64,000 nucleotides of DNA from an uncultured Alphaproteobacteria bacterium (GTDB lineage Bacteria > Pseudomonadota > Alphaproteobacteria > HIMB59 > GCA-002718135): the NCBI GenBank assembly GCA_902614375.1, contig CACMKZ010000001.1, positions 124,001 through 188,000 on the forward strand. Reading direction: 5' to 3'. The position numbers and the translations under genes are program-made. The notes under the pieces are model-generated. The model did no database searches. It had not been told where the DNA came from and saw only the letters and a list, made by a program, of their open reading frames with translations. This document shows, piece by piece, positions 8,933 through 18,406 of this stretch; position 1 is the first letter of the stretch; every line of letters starts with the position of its first letter.

Positions 8933-10066
8933 GTGGCTGATAAAGATTTCTATGAGATACTAGGTGTTCAACGAAATGCCAGTGAAGATGAAATAAAAAA
9001 AGCTTATAGAAAACAAGCCATGAAATATCATCCTGATCGTAACAAGGATGACAAAACAGCTGAAAGAAAATTCAAAGAAGCAGCTGCTGCTTACGAAGTT
9101 CTAAAAGACTCAGAAAAAAGATCAGCTTACGATCAATATGGACATGATGCGTTCAAACAAGGCGGCATGGGTGGAGCTCAAGGCTTTGGAGATTTTGCAG
9201 GTGGCTTTTCTGATATCTTTGAAGAGTTCTTTGGTGGGGGTTTTGGAGGACAATCATCAAGAAGACGAGGACCTCAAAGAGGAAGTGATCTTCGTTATAA
9301 TATGTCCGTTTCACTATTTGAAGCTTTCACTGGAAAGAAACCACAAATAAGAATACCTACATACGTTGGCTGTGATGCTTGTGCAGCAACTGGAAGTGCA
9401 GATAAATCTGGACCAAGTACTTGTTCTACTTGTGGTGGCGCAGGAAAAGTTCGATCTCAACAGGGATTCTTTTCAATTGAAAGACCATGCCCTACATGTG
9501 GCGGAGAAGGTTCAAGCATAAAAAATCCGTGTCTTAAATGTTCTGGAACTGGAAACATAAAAAAGCAAAAAACAATTTCTGTTACTATTCCTGCTGGTGT
9601 TGATACAGGTACAAGAATTCGAATAGCCGGTGAAGGTGAGCCTGGTGAAAGAGGTGCAGGAAATGGGGATCTATATATTTTTGTTGAAGTTCAAAAAGAC
9701 AAACTCTTTGAAAGAGAAGAAGAAAATTTATTTTGTGAAATACCAATTTCAATCACTACTGCTATTTTAGGCGGTGAAATAGAAGTACCAACAATAGAGG
9801 GAAAAAAAGCCAGACTTAATATTCCAGCTGGAACTCAATCTGAAACGCAATTTAGACTACGCGGCAAAGGAATGAGTATACTTCGACAAAGCAGACGCGG
9901 AGATATGTATGTGCAGGCAAATGTTGAAATACCAGTTAACCTAAATAGCAAACAAAAAGATATTTTGAGAGAGTTCGAAAATGAAGGAGGAACCTCAAAA
10001 AAACACAGTCCAAAATCACAAGGTTTTTTCTCAAAATTAAAAGAAGTCTGGGAAGATTTAACTTAA
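8933..10066 (+). CDS. dnaJ: Chaperone protein DnaJ
   Basis: 377 residues with all type-I DnaJ parts: a J domain with HPD ([17 protein letters not shown]), a Gly/Phe-rich linker (about 75-110), four zinc-finger repeats ([32 protein letters not shown]) and the C-terminal substrate-binding domain. The first repeat has Ala where CxxCxGxG normally has Gly; its cysteines are intact. DnaJ delivers clients to DnaK and stimulates its ATPase. The start is GTG behind a strong AAGGAGGAG, 28 bases after dnaK, so they are probably cotranscribed. Confidence 0.98.
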   Translation: MADKDFYEILGVQRNASEDEIKKAYRKQAMKYHPDRNKDDKTAERKFKEAAAAYEVLKDSEKRSAYDQYGHDAFKQGGMGGAQGFGDFAGGFSDIFEEFFGGGFGGQSSRRRGPQRGSDLRYNMSVSLFEAFTGKKPQIRIPTYVGCDACAATGSADKSGPSTCSTCGGAGKVRSQQGFFSIERPCPTCGGEGSSIKNPCLKCSGTGNIKKQKTISVTIPAGVDTGTRIRIAGEGEPGERGAGNGDLYIFVEVQKDKLFEREEENLFCEIPISITTAILGGEIEVPTIEGKKARLNIPAGTQSETQFRLRGKGMSILRQSRRGDMYVQANVEIPVNLNSKQKDILREFENEGGTSKKHSPKSQGFFSKLKEVWEDLT

Positions 10067-10107
10067 TTTCTTTTCAACTTACAATCACCAAAGTATAAGA
10101 AGTTTTT

Positions 10108-10917
10108 ATGGCAAAAATTAAAATAGCAGTTGCAGGTTGTCTTGGCAGAATGGGCCAGGAAATATCGAAACAAATTTTACAAAATAAAAATTTAGAATTT
10201 GTTGGTGGTTTTGAATACAAAAAACATAAAGATATAAACAAACCTTTAAACAAAGTTTCAAGTATACATTCTGCAAAATTAGTTACAGCTAATGCAGCTC
10301 AGTTAATCAAAGAAGCAAATGTCATAATTGATTTTACAACACCTGAGTCCACTTTAGATAATCTTAAGATCGCTTCTGCAAATAATACAGCAGTTGTTAT
10401 TGGTACAACCGGAATGACGGATGCACAAAAAAAGAAAGTAAAAAGTTATTCTAAAAAAATACCTATACTAATGTCGTCTAACATGAGTTTGGGTGTTAAC
10501 TTACTATTTAACTTAGTAAAACAAACAGCATCAGCTCTAAAAGATACTGATTATGATATTGAAATTGCTGAGACTCACCATAAACATAAAAAAGATGCCC
10601 CTTCTGGAACTGCATTATCTTTGGGTGATTATGCTGCTGAAGGTAGAAAAACTAAATTAAATAAATCAAAAGTTTTAGATCGTACAAAAAAACTAACATC
10701 TAGAAAAAAAGGCGACATTGGTTTTTCTGTCACAAGAGGCGGTGAAATTGCAGGTGAGCACACAGTAAGTTTTATAGGATCAAATGACAGAATAGATTTG
10801 GTGCATAAGGCTAATAACAGATCAATTTTTGTAACAGGCGCTATTGATGCTGCAGTATTTGTATCAAAGAAAAAAATGGGATTTTTTTCTATGAATGATT
10901 TGATTTCTTTAAAATAA
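10108..10917 (+). CDS. dapB: 4-hydroxy-tetrahydrodipicolinate reductase
   Basis: 269 residues. An N-terminal Rossmann fold (AVAGCLGRMGQEI) binds NAD(P)H. VIGTTGMTDAQ and the catalytic HHKHKKDAPSGTAL follow, then GEHTVSFIGSNDRIDLVHKA. DapB reduces HTPA to tetrahydrodipicolinate in lysine and diaminopimelate synthesis. dapB immediately after dnaJ is a well-known alphaproteobacterial order. The gap to dnaJ is 41 bases with no terminator visible. Confidence 0.97.
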   Translation: MAKIKIAVAGCLGRMGQEISKQILQNKNLEFVGGFEYKKHKDINKPLNKVSSIHSAKLVTANAAQLIKEANVIIDFTTPESTLDNLKIASANNTAVVIGTTGMTDAQKKKVKSYSKKIPILMSSNMSLGVNLLFNLVKQTASALKDTDYDIEIAETHHKHKKDAPSGTALSLGDYAAEGRKTKLNKSKVLDRTKKLTSRKKGDIGFSVTRGGEIAGEHTVSFIGSNDRIDLVHKANNRSIFVTGAIDAAVFVSKKKMGFFSMNDLISLK

Positions 10918-10937
10918 ATATCTTGAAATTTTAATGT

Positions 10938-12026
10938 ATGAGTAAAGATATTCCATACTTTCCTAATAGAGAAATTGAGGGCGGCTGGAGACTCATATCA
11001 GCTGATCACGCATCAGAATTACTAAATATTAATTTTAATTTAATTGAACTAGAAATAAAACGCCAACAATTGTTTTTTGGAAACCATCCTCAAAGTACAG
11101 TCATTATTAAAGATGGCTATTTAGTTTATGAAAATCATAGTTTCATGACATTGCCGCAAAGTCGTTTTGATATATGGTCTTGTACAAAATCATTCACTGG
11201 AATTGCATGGATGTTTTTATTAGAAGAAATAAAAAAAAATAAATCTAAAAAAAATTTAGACATAAATTTACAAACTCCTATATATAATTTTCTTCCAAAA
11301 GATTTTATAAAAAACGACTCAAGAAAAAAAAATATAAATTTACACCATTTATTGTCTATGACTTCAGGTTTAAAAGGAGAAAATAATGATATTTATGGCT
11401 TAGTGACTGGACCTCAAAATGGTCCATTTGAATTTGCTATTGGAAAATGTGAGAATAGATATGGAAAGTCAGTCGATATTTTATCTTCTGAACCTGGAAA
11501 ACAATGGGGATATTCTGATCCAGCAGTAGCTTTACTTTCATTTGTTTTTTTTGAAATAACAAAAAAAAATATTCATGAATATTTATATGAAAAACTTTTT
11601 AGAATAATTGGTATAGAGAACGCTAGTTGGGATATTCATGGCGGTGGAAATTTTTTAGGTCCATTTACCTCATCGCATGTTGGTCTTCACATTTCAGCCA
11701 GAGATTTATCACGCTTTGGATATTTCATGCTAAAAAAAGGACAATGGAATAACATTAATATATTGTCTTCAGATTATATAGACCGAGCAACTACAAAATC
11801 ACAAAATTTAAATTCATCGTACGGATATCAATTTTGGATAAATTCAGACGGCCTTCGATGGCCATCTTTACCAAGAGACACTTATGCTTTGGAAGGATAC
11901 AACTCTAATAGATGTTATATTATACCATCTTATGATTTAATAATAACGAGAATTGGATCTGGGCCATCAGAATGGAATGAACAAAATTTTGTAAATAATA
12001 TTTTTAAAAGTTTTAAAAAAAATTAA
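10938..12026 (+). CDS. Serine hydrolase, class C beta-lactamase-like fold
   Basis: A 362-residue protein of the beta-lactamase/transpeptidase-like superfamily. The nucleophile motif S81-C-T-K84 lies in FDIWSCTKSFTG, and Y192-S-D194 stands in for the Tyr-x-Asn motif. LHHLLSMTSGL is the usual intermediate segment. No signal peptide is evident, so a cytoplasmic esterase or amidase is more likely than a penicillin-binding enzyme. The substrate cannot be predicted. It follows dapB closely, with no functional link apparent, and its 3' end overlaps the convergent DUF2244 gene by 4 bases. Confidence 0.85.
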   Translation: MSKDIPYFPNREIEGGWRLISADHASELLNINFNLIELEIKRQQLFFGNHPQSTVIIKDGYLVYENHSFMTLPQSRFDIWSCTKSFTGIAWMFLLEEIKKNKSKKNLDINLQTPIYNFLPKDFIKNDSRKKNINLHHLLSMTSGLKGENNDIYGLVTGPQNGPFEFAIGKCENRYGKSVDILSSEPGKQWGYSDPAVALLSFVFFEITKKNIHEYLYEKLFRIIGIENASWDIHGGGNFLGPFTSSHVGLHISARDLSRFGYFMLKKGQWNNINILSSDYIDRATTKSQNLNSSYGYQFWINSDGLRWPSLPRDTYALEGYNSNRCYIIPSYDLIITRIGSGPSEWNEQNFVNNIFKSFKKN

Positions 12027-12469
12027 TATAAATTTAATTGTTTTTTAATTCTTAAATATAAACCCTCTTTTAAATCAGCATGCAAGAAAGTTGCAACTTC
12101 AGTTTCTTTATCTGATTCTCTTATTGATAACTTGGAAGTATTTTTAAATTTTGTAAAAAAAACTTTGGACCAATAAGTGCTGAATTTAGATGAATGTAAA
12201 AGTTTATCACCTTTATATTTTCTTATAGATATTTCTTTTTGATTAATGTTTATTTCATCCTTAATATTTTTTTCTTTGAAATATAAACGAATTAAATAAA
12301 AAATTATCAGATATTCAAGTCCAAGAAATATAGATACTGGCCAAGCACCTTGTATAATTAGAAAAATAGAGAACAATGAAATCCAACTTATAAATATAAT
12401 TCCTAAAATTAAGAAGACTGATTTGGAACAACTTTGATAAGGTCTTATATTTTCATTCATTGAATTCAT
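12023..12469 (-). CDS. DUF2244 family membrane protein
   Basis: About 148 residues from the chosen ATG; a second ATG lies 9 bases downstream, and an upstream non-ATG start would add 17 residues without family similarity. Two transmembrane helices (SVFLILGIIFISWISLFSI; WPVSIFLGLEYLIIFYLI) are separated by the characteristic GAWPV turn. A cytoplasmic tail follows with a conserved ISIRKYKG strand and a YWSKVFF segment. The layout matches DUF2244, a family of unknown function found mainly in Alphaproteobacteria. It stands alone on the minus strand, divergent from pyc across about 210 bases. Confidence 0.75.
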   Translation of the reverse strand: MNSMNENIRPYQSCSKSVFLILGIIFISWISLFSIFLIIQGAWPVSIFLGLEYLIIFYLIRLYFKEKNIKDEININQKEISIRKYKGDKLLHSSKFSTYWSKVFFTKFKNTSKLSIRESDKETEVATFLHADLKEGLYLRIKKQLNLY

Positions 12470-12681
12470 ATTCTCACAATAATATAAAAAAACCTTTGTG
12501 ATAAAGAGACATATGTGCACAGATATTAAATCTATAATTTGTATGTTATTATCAATTTATAACTGCTTTCAAATCCTAAAAAATGGCTAAATTCCTTTGA
12601 TCTCTTGCTAATTTAGTAAGGAACATATAGATGCATCCCCGAAAAAATATTAAGTAATAATCCTTATTTAATGGTGGCTTG

Positions 12682-15600
12682 ATGAAAAAGATTAGTAAAA
12701 TTTTAGCAGCAAACAGAAGTGAAATTGCTATTCGAATTTTTAGAGCTGCCGAAGAGTCTGGTATTAAAACAGCTGCTATTTATTCTAAAGAAGATCGTTT
12801 TGCTATTCACCGATTTAAAACGGATGAAAGTTATTTAGTAGGTGAAGGCAAAGGTCCAATTCAAGCATATTTGGACATAGACTCGATTATTAAAATTGCT
12901 AAAGATGCAAAGGTTGATGCTATCCATCCAGGTTATGGATTTTTATCTGAGAGTCCTGAACTAGCTGAGCAGTGTGAAAAAAATGACATAACATTTATTG
13001 GGCCTAGTAAAGAAATACTAAAAAGATTTGGAAATAAAACAGAGGCTAAAAAAGTTGCTGAAGAAGCAAAGGTAGGCACCGTTCCGTCTGTTCTTGTAAC
13101 AAAAGAAAATTTAAAAAGTGTTGAAAAAGAAGTTGAGAAAATTGGTTACCCAGTAATTGTTAAAGCTAGTTGGGGTGGCGGCGGTCGAGGAATGCGCGTT
13201 GTTAGATCAAGTAATGAATTAATAGATCAAATTACAACTGCTCAAAGCGAGTCACTTAAAGCTTTTGGAAAAGATGAAGTATTTATAGAAAAATTTTTAG
13301 AAGATGCTGCGCACATTGAAGTTCAAATTTTAGGTGACAAACACGGAAATATCATACATCTTTTTGAAAGAGATTGTTCTCTTCAAAGAAGGCATCAAAA
13401 GATTATTGAAAGAGCACCTGCACATTTTCTTGAAAATAAAACTCGAGAAGAAATTTGTAACGCCGCTATTAAAATTGCAAAAGAAGTTAAATACTTTGGT
13501 GCAGGAACTGTTGAATTTTTGTTTGATAAAAAATCTGGCGAATTTTATTTCATTGAAGTTAACCCAAGAATTCAAGTTGAACATACAGTAACAGAAGAAG
13601 TAACTGGTATTGATATTGTAAAAGCCCAAATTAAAATTGCAGAAGGTCAAAAAATTGGAAGTCACCCAGCTCTTCCTAAACAAGAAGAAATTCATCTAAA
13701 TGGATTTGCTATTCAATGTAGAGTTACTACCGAAGATCCGCTTAATAATTTTATGCCAGATTATGGGAAGATAATGACTTACCGATCAGCTGCTGGTTTT
13801 GGAGTGAGGCTAGATGCAGCAAATGCTTCTTCAGGTTCGATCATCACACCGTATTATGATTCTTTACTTGTAAAAGTAACAACTTGGGCAAAGCATCAAG
13901 ACGACTGTATTAAAAGAATGGATAGGGCTTTACGAGAATTTAGAATTAGAGGTGTTAAAACAAATTTAGTATTTCTTGAGTCTCTTATAAACAATAAAGA
14001 TTTCCTTGAAGGAAATTACAATACCAATTTTGTGGATACTAAAAAAGAGCTCTATGCTTATAATCCTCAAAAAGATCGAGCATCAAAAATCGTATCTTAT
14101 CTTGGAAATATAATTGTAAATGGACACAATGATGTATCTGGAAGAGTCAGTAATAATTCGACTGTAGAAGTTCAAATTCCTATTTCAAACACTAAAGGTG
14201 AAAAAAATAATTATGTAAAGGATTTACAAACTTTAGGTCCAGAGAAATTTGCAAAAAAAATAAAAGAAACACCCTACACCCTAATTACTGACACAACGAT
14301 GCGTGATGCACACCAATCGCTTCTTGCTACAAGAATGAGAACAGATGATCTTATTAACATTGCTGAATATTATAGTGAAAATCTAAGCAACTTGTTCTCA
14401 TTAGAATGTTGGGGCGGTGCAACGTTTGATACATCGATGCGTTTTTTAAAAGAAGATCCTTGGGATAGATTAGCAAGATTAAACAAAAGGGCCCCTAACC
14501 TTCTTAAACAAATGCTCTTTAGGGGATCGAATGCTGTTGGATACAAAAATTATCCAGATAACGTTGTTAAACACTTCATTCAACAGTCAGCCCAAGCTGG
14601 AATTGATGTATTCCGAGTTTTTGATTCATTAAACCTAATTGATAATATGCGTGTTGCAATTGATGAAGTCCGCAATCAAAATAAAATTTGTGAAGGAACT
14701 ATCTGTTATACAAATGATGTAACTGATCCAAATGAGAAAAAATATACATTAAAATATTATATTGATCTTGTTAAAGATTTAGAAAAAGCAGGAGCACATA
14801 TTATTGCCATTAAAGATATGGCGGGATTAGCAAAACCTAATGCTATAAAAAAATTAGTTAACGAAATTAAACAAACAACCGATCTTCCAATTCATTTTCA
14901 TACTCACGATACATCTGGTACTTCATCAGCTTCAGTTCTTGCTGCTATTGAGGAAAAGGTCGATATCGTTGATCTTGCAATTGACTCGATGAGTGGATTA
15001 ACATCACAACCTGCGCTTGGTTCAATCGTATCTATAATGAAACAAAATCATCAAGACCCAAAACTTGATGAAGAATCAATAAGAATATTATCTTTATATT
15101 GGGAGCAGGTTCGTCAAAATTATCATGCTTTTGAAACTGATTTCAAAGGTGGTAGTTCTGATGTGTATCTTCACCAAATGCCTGGTGGTCAGTTTACAAA
15201 TTTAAAAGAACAAGCGAGATCATTGGGAATTACAACTGATAAGTGGGGAATGGTTGCTAATAAATATGCAGAGGTAAACCAACTTTTTGGTGATATTGTT
15301 AAAGTTACACCTTCTTCTAAAATTGTAGGTGATATGGCGCTCTATATGATCGCTAATGATTTATCCAAAGAAGATGTGTTAGACCCAAAAAAAGAAATTT
15401 CTTTTCCTGCTTCAGTCATCGAATTTTTTAAAGGGGAGATTGGTATACCTCAAGGAGGCTTTCCAAAAGAACTACAAAAGAAAGTTCTTGGTGATACTAA
15501 ACCTTTAACAAGAAGACCTGGGGAAATTTTAGAATCAATTGATTTAGATAAAGAAGCCAAAAATTTAGAAGATGAAATAGGGATGCAAATTAATCAAACA

Positions 15601-16122
15601 CATCTAGCGTCTTACTTAATGTATCCAAAAGTTTTTAAAGATTATGTTGATCACTTTAAGGAGTTTAGTGATACATCAATTCTTTCAACAGAATTATTTT
15701 TTTATGGTCCTCAACAAGATAAAGAATACACGATAGAAATTGATAAAGGAAAAAACCTTATCTTAAGATATTTAGCGAAAAGTGAAGTTAATAGTAATGG
15801 AAAGTGCTCCGTGTTTTTTGAAATTAACGGACAACCAAGAACAATAGATATAGAAAATAAAGAATTTTCAAAAAATATTACTCAAAGAGCTAAAGCAGAT
15901 GATAATAATTTGGATCATGTTGGATCTCCTTTGCCAGGCCAAGTTGCTAAAATATTTGTTCAATCAGGTAGTAAGGTGATTAAAGGTGATAAGTTACTAG
16001 TGATCGAGGCTATGAAGATGGAAACTACTATTAATGCTGATAAAAGCGGAACCATCAAATCAATTAATGTTGCATCCGGTGATAATGTGGAAACCAAAGA
16101 TTTGCTTGTTGAAATTAGCTAG
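12682..16122 (+). CDS. pyc: Pyruvate carboxylase
   Basis: A single-chain 1146-residue enzyme. Biotin carboxylase covers about 1-450 (ILAANRSEIAIRIFRAAEESG, glycine-rich WGGGGRGMRVV, EVNPRIQVEHTVTEE). The carboxyltransferase barrel covers about 530-830 (TDTTMRDAHQSLLATRMRT, FRVFDSLN, HFHTHDTSGTS). The PYC/OADA domain and a biotinyl domain with EAMKMET follow, with the biotinylated lysine near 1112. It makes oxaloacetate from pyruvate to replenish the TCA cycle. I use the ATG at 12682; a TTG directly before it is in frame but has no support. The 3' end overlaps the convergent lipoprotein gene by 8 bases. Confidence 0.98.
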   Translation: MKKISKILAANRSEIAIRIFRAAEESGIKTAAIYSKEDRFAIHRFKTDESYLVGEGKGPIQAYLDIDSIIKIAKDAKVDAIHPGYGFLSESPELAEQCEKNDITFIGPSKEILKRFGNKTEAKKVAEEAKVGTVPSVLVTKENLKSVEKEVEKIGYPVIVKASWGGGGRGMRVVRSSNELIDQITTAQSESLKAFGKDEVFIEKFLEDAAHIEVQILGDKHGNIIHLFERDCSLQRRHQKIIERAPAHFLENKTREEICNAAIKIAKEVKYFGAGTVEFLFDKKSGEFYFIEVNPRIQVEHTVTEEVTGIDIVKAQIKIAEGQKIGSHPALPKQEEIHLNGFAIQCRVTTEDPLNNFMPDYGKIMTYRSAAGFGVRLDAANASSGSIITPYYDSLLVKVTTWAKHQDDCIKRMDRALREFRIRGVKTNLVFLESLINNKDFLEGNYNTNFVDTKKELYAYNPQKDRASKIVSYLGNIIVNGHNDVSGRVSNNSTVEVQIPISNTKGEKNNYVKDLQTLGPEKFAKKIKETPYTLITDTTMRDAHQSLLATRMRTDDLINIAEYYSENLSNLFSLECWGGATFDTSMRFLKEDPWDRLARLNKRAPNLLKQMLFRGSNAVGYKNYPDNVVKHFIQQSAQAGIDVFRVFDSLNLIDNMRVAIDEVRNQNKICEGTICYTNDVTDPNEKKYTLKYYIDLVKDLEKAGAHIIAIKDMAGLAKPNAIKKLVNEIKQTTDLPIHFHTHDTSGTSSASVLAAIEEKVDIVDLAIDSMSGLTSQPALGSIVSIMKQNHQDPKLDEESIRILSLYWEQVRQNYHAFETDFKGGSSDVYLHQMPGGQFTNLKEQARSLGITTDKWGMVANKYAEVNQLFGDIVKVTPSSKIVGDMALYMIANDLSKEDVLDPKKEISFPASVIEFFKGEIGIPQGGFPKELQKKVLGDTKPLTRRPGEILESIDLDKEAKNLEDEIGMQINQTHLASYLMYPKVFKDYVDHFKEFSDTSILSTELFFYGPQQDKEYTIEIDKGKNLILRYLAKSEVNSNGKCSVFFEINGQPRTIDIENKEFSKNITQRAKADDNNLDHVGSPLPGQVAKIFVQSGSKVIKGDKLLVIEAMKMETTINADKSGTIKSINVASGDNVETKDLLVEIS

Positions 16123-16600
16123 TAAAGTCGTATTCTTTATAACATTCTTCTATCGAGTTTTTTGTATTTATAAGCTCTCCTAAAGAGTCTCGAAATTCAA
16201 AATATTCTACTCTCTTAATATTTGAGTTTATATTAAAGAAGATAAACAACCTACATGAACTACTATCATATCGCATCATATGCACTGAGCCATCAGATCG
16301 TGCTAAATTAGGGTCTCCTAGTTTTTGTTTAATCTCAGCAAATTGTTTTCCCATGAAATTTATTTCTGCGATTTTTTGCTGCTCCTTAACTATAGTTTTT
16401 TCCTCTTCTTTTTCTTCAGTGATAATTTGTTGTTCTTCAACAATAGTTTTATCTTCAATAATTTCTGGCTCTTTTTTTGAAATAGTTTCTTCAACTTTAT
16501 CTTTTACTACGGCCCCAACTTTAACGACTTCTCTTCCAACTTCAATAGTCGTACAGCTAGATAAAAACACTAATGTTAAAAAATAAATTGATAACCGCAT
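16115..16600 (-). CDS. Small lipoprotein with a charged repeat linker, function unknown
   Basis: 161 residues. The signal peptide ends LVFLSSC, a canonical lipobox with Cys16. Residues 45-80 are a Glu/Lys/Gln/Thr-rich linker in which KTIVEEQQIITE recurs as KTIVKEQQKIAE. The C-terminal domain (FMGKQFAEIKQKLGDPNLARSDGSVHMMRYDSSSCRLFIFF) follows the pattern of an uncharacterised alphaproteobacterial lipoprotein group: a G-x-P turn, then a short strand ending in R-Y...S-C-x-L. Two C-terminal-domain cysteines could form a disulfide. An outer-membrane location is likely, and I cannot assign a function. Confidence 0.7.
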   Translation of the reverse strand: MRLSIYFLTLVFLSSCTTIEVGREVVKVGAVVKDKVEETISKKEPEIIEDKTIVEEQQIITEEKEEEKTIVKEQQKIAEINFMGKQFAEIKQKLGDPNLARSDGSVHMMRYDSSSCRLFIFFNINSNIKRVEYFEFRDSLGELINTKNSIEECYKEYDFTS

Positions 16601-16635
16601 TGCTCTTAGTGGGATTTCTATATATGTAATCGCTT

Positions 16636-17256
16636 ATGATTACAGTAATTAAATCACCATTCGTTCAATACAAATTAACAATTTTACGAAATAAAAAAAC
16701 ATCAAATACTGTTTTTAGACAAACTATGAATGAAATAAGCTACCTCATTGCTTCTGATGTTCTTCAATACGTTCCATTTAAAAAACAAACAATTGAAACA
16801 CCTCTAAAAAAAATGAGTGGTACAGCCTTGGGTCAACCCATAATTTTGGTCCCAATTTTACGTGCCGGCCTAGGATTACTGGAGGGCTTTGCAAAATTTT
16901 TACCCGAAGCTGAAAAAGGTCACATAGGTTTATACCGTGATGAACAAACTTATGAGCCTGTAGAATACCTCTTTAAACTTCCAAGAGTTAAAAATAAAAA
17001 AGTGTTAATTCTAGACCCAATGTTGGCCACAGGTAATTCTTCAATTGCTGCAATCAATTTAATAAAAAATAAAGGCGTTAATATTAAAGATATATTTTTG
17101 GTATCTTTGCTAGCTGCTCCTGAGGGTATAAAAAATATCCAAAAAAAGCAAAAAGGCATTCATATATTTACATGTAATATCGATGCAAAGTTGAATAAAA
17201 ATAAGTTCATTGTACCGGGCTTAGGTGACGCAGGCGATAGGTACATGGGTACTTGA
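16636..17256 (+). CDS. upp: Uracil phosphoribosyltransferase
   Basis: 206 residues. ILVPILRAGLGLLEGF, the PRPP-binding loop LILDPMLATGNSS, and the C-terminal PGLGDAGDRYMGT that contacts uracil identify Upp with near-normal length. It salvages uracil plus PRPP to UMP. Placed just upstream of a nucleoside-type ABC importer, it fits a role in using imported or phosphorolysed pyrimidine bases. The gene diverges from the lipoprotein gene across a 35-base gap. Confidence 0.96.
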   Translation: MITVIKSPFVQYKLTILRNKKTSNTVFRQTMNEISYLIASDVLQYVPFKKQTIETPLKKMSGTALGQPIILVPILRAGLGLLEGFAKFLPEAEKGHIGLYRDEQTYEPVEYLFKLPRVKNKKVLILDPMLATGNSSIAAINLIKNKGVNIKDIFLVSLLAAPEGIKNIQKKQKGIHIFTCNIDAKLNKNKFIVPGLGDAGDRYMGT

Positions 17257-17343
17257 AGTTATCCATAAAAAATCCTATTATTTATCCATAATCTCATTTT
17301 TTAATGCATTTTTTTATCAAGAAAATGTTATCAATGAGATATC

Positions 17344-17349
17344 TATAAT
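17344..17349 (+). promoter_or_regulatory. Candidate minus-10 box of the nucleoside importer operon
   Basis: A perfect TATAAT lies 30 bases upstream of the binding-protein start, with a clear AAGGGGGA ribosome-binding site between them. No convincing minus-35 is visible at the expected spacing. An 8-base inverted repeat (ATCTCATT at 17291-17298, AATGAGAT at 17333-17340) lies just upstream and could be an operator. In DNA this AT-rich the call is tentative. Confidence 0.35.
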
Positions 17350-17373
17350 TCATATTTAAGGGGGATTTTTGGT

Positions 17374-18351
17374 ATGAAGAAAATTTTAAGTATTTTTACA
17401 GTTTCTTTCGCTCTTGTCTTCTCTTCAAGTGCGTTTGCAAACAAAATTGGAGTTGTATATGACTCAGGAGGAAAGTTCGATAAATCATTTAACGAACTAG
17501 CTTACGAAAGCGCATTAAGAGTTCAAAATGAACTTGGTTGGGACATGGTTGAATTTGAAGCTTCAAATAACACTCAAATTGAACAAGGTATGCGTAAGAT
17601 AGCAGATAGAGGTGCATCACTAATCGTAGCAATGGGATTTGCGCAAGCAGATGCAGTTGCAGCAGTTGCTCCAGATTATCCGGATACAAACTTTGTTGCA
17701 GTTGATGTTTGTTGGGTGGATGATCCAGCTAGCAACATTTATCAAGCTTGTTATAAGGAACACGAAGGTTCATTCCTAGTTGGTATGATTGCGGCTATGG
17801 CATCTGAAAGTGGAACAATTGGATTTGTTGGAGGAATGGATATTCCTTTAATTAGAAAGTTCCAAGGAGGCTATGAGCAAGGTGCTCAATATGTTAATCC
17901 TAACATCACAGTTTTAGCTAATATGACTGGAACAACACCAGAAGCATGGAACAATCCAACTAAAGGTGCTGAATTAACAAAAGCACAAATTGATGGTGGT
18001 GCAGATGTTGTTTATCAAGCAGCAGGTGGAACAGGTATTGGTGTTCTTCAAGCAGCAGCTGATGCAGGCATAATGGGTATTGGCGTTGATACAAATCAAA
18101 ACTGGATGCACCCAGGTAACATGCTTACTTCTATGTTAAAGCGTTTGGACTTAACAATTTTTGAACAAGCTCAAAAAACAGATGCTGGTACTTTCGAGTC
18201 AGGAATTCACATTCTTGGTTTAGCAGAAGGTATGGTTGGTTATGCTACTGAAGACGGCATGGTAACTTCTGCAATGGAAGCAGCTGTTCAAGCAGCAGCA
18301 GCAGATATTGTAAGTGGCTCTATGGAAGTAGCTGACTGGTCGCAAGAGTAA
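17374..18351 (+). CDS. BMP-family ABC transporter substrate-binding protein, probably nucleoside-specific
   Basis: 325 residues. The signal peptide is cleaved after SSSAFA, leaving mature NKIGVVYDSGGKFDKSFNE. The absence of a lipobox makes it a soluble periplasmic protein, unlike the PnrA/Med lipoproteins of spirochaetes. BMP-family segments include ASNNTQIEQGMRKIADRGA, VDVCWVDDPASNIYQ, GSFLVGMIAAMAS and GADVVYQAAGGTGIGVLQAA. Relatives bind purine or other nucleosides. It is followed by one double ATPase and two permeases, the standard BMP operon, and upp is adjacent. Codon use suggests high expression. Confidence 0.93.
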   Translation: MKKILSIFTVSFALVFSSSAFANKIGVVYDSGGKFDKSFNELAYESALRVQNELGWDMVEFEASNNTQIEQGMRKIADRGASLIVAMGFAQADAVAAVAPDYPDTNFVAVDVCWVDDPASNIYQACYKEHEGSFLVGMIAAMASESGTIGFVGGMDIPLIRKFQGGYEQGAQYVNPNITVLANMTGTTPEAWNNPTKGAELTKAQIDGGADVVYQAAGGTGIGVLQAAADAGIMGIGVDTNQNWMHPGNMLTSMLKRLDLTIFEQAQKTDAGTFESGIHILGLAEGMVGYATEDGMVTSAMEAAVQAAAADIVSGSMEVADWSQE

Positions 18352-18370
18352 AACTACTATAAAATAATCT

Positions 18371-18406
18371 GGTGAGACCTAAGATTTAAAATTTTATGGT
18401 CTCACC
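18371..18406 (+). promoter_or_regulatory. mRNA hairpin spanning the ATPase start codon
   Basis: GGTGAGACC (18371-18379) pairs perfectly with GGTCTCACC (18398-18406) across an 18-base AT-rich loop. The G of the ATPase ATG (18396-18398) is the first base of the 3' arm. The stem could protect the 3' end of the binding-protein mRNA and reduce initiation of the ATPase. The pairing is seen; the function is inferred. Confidence 0.6.

Noticed and set aside
12541..12681. Leader peptide or attenuator before pyc (short ATG frame of 15 codons; CTAAATT...AATTTAG repeat)
   Set aside because: Short frames and 7-base repeats are expected by chance in AT-rich DNA, and no terminator-like stem follows.
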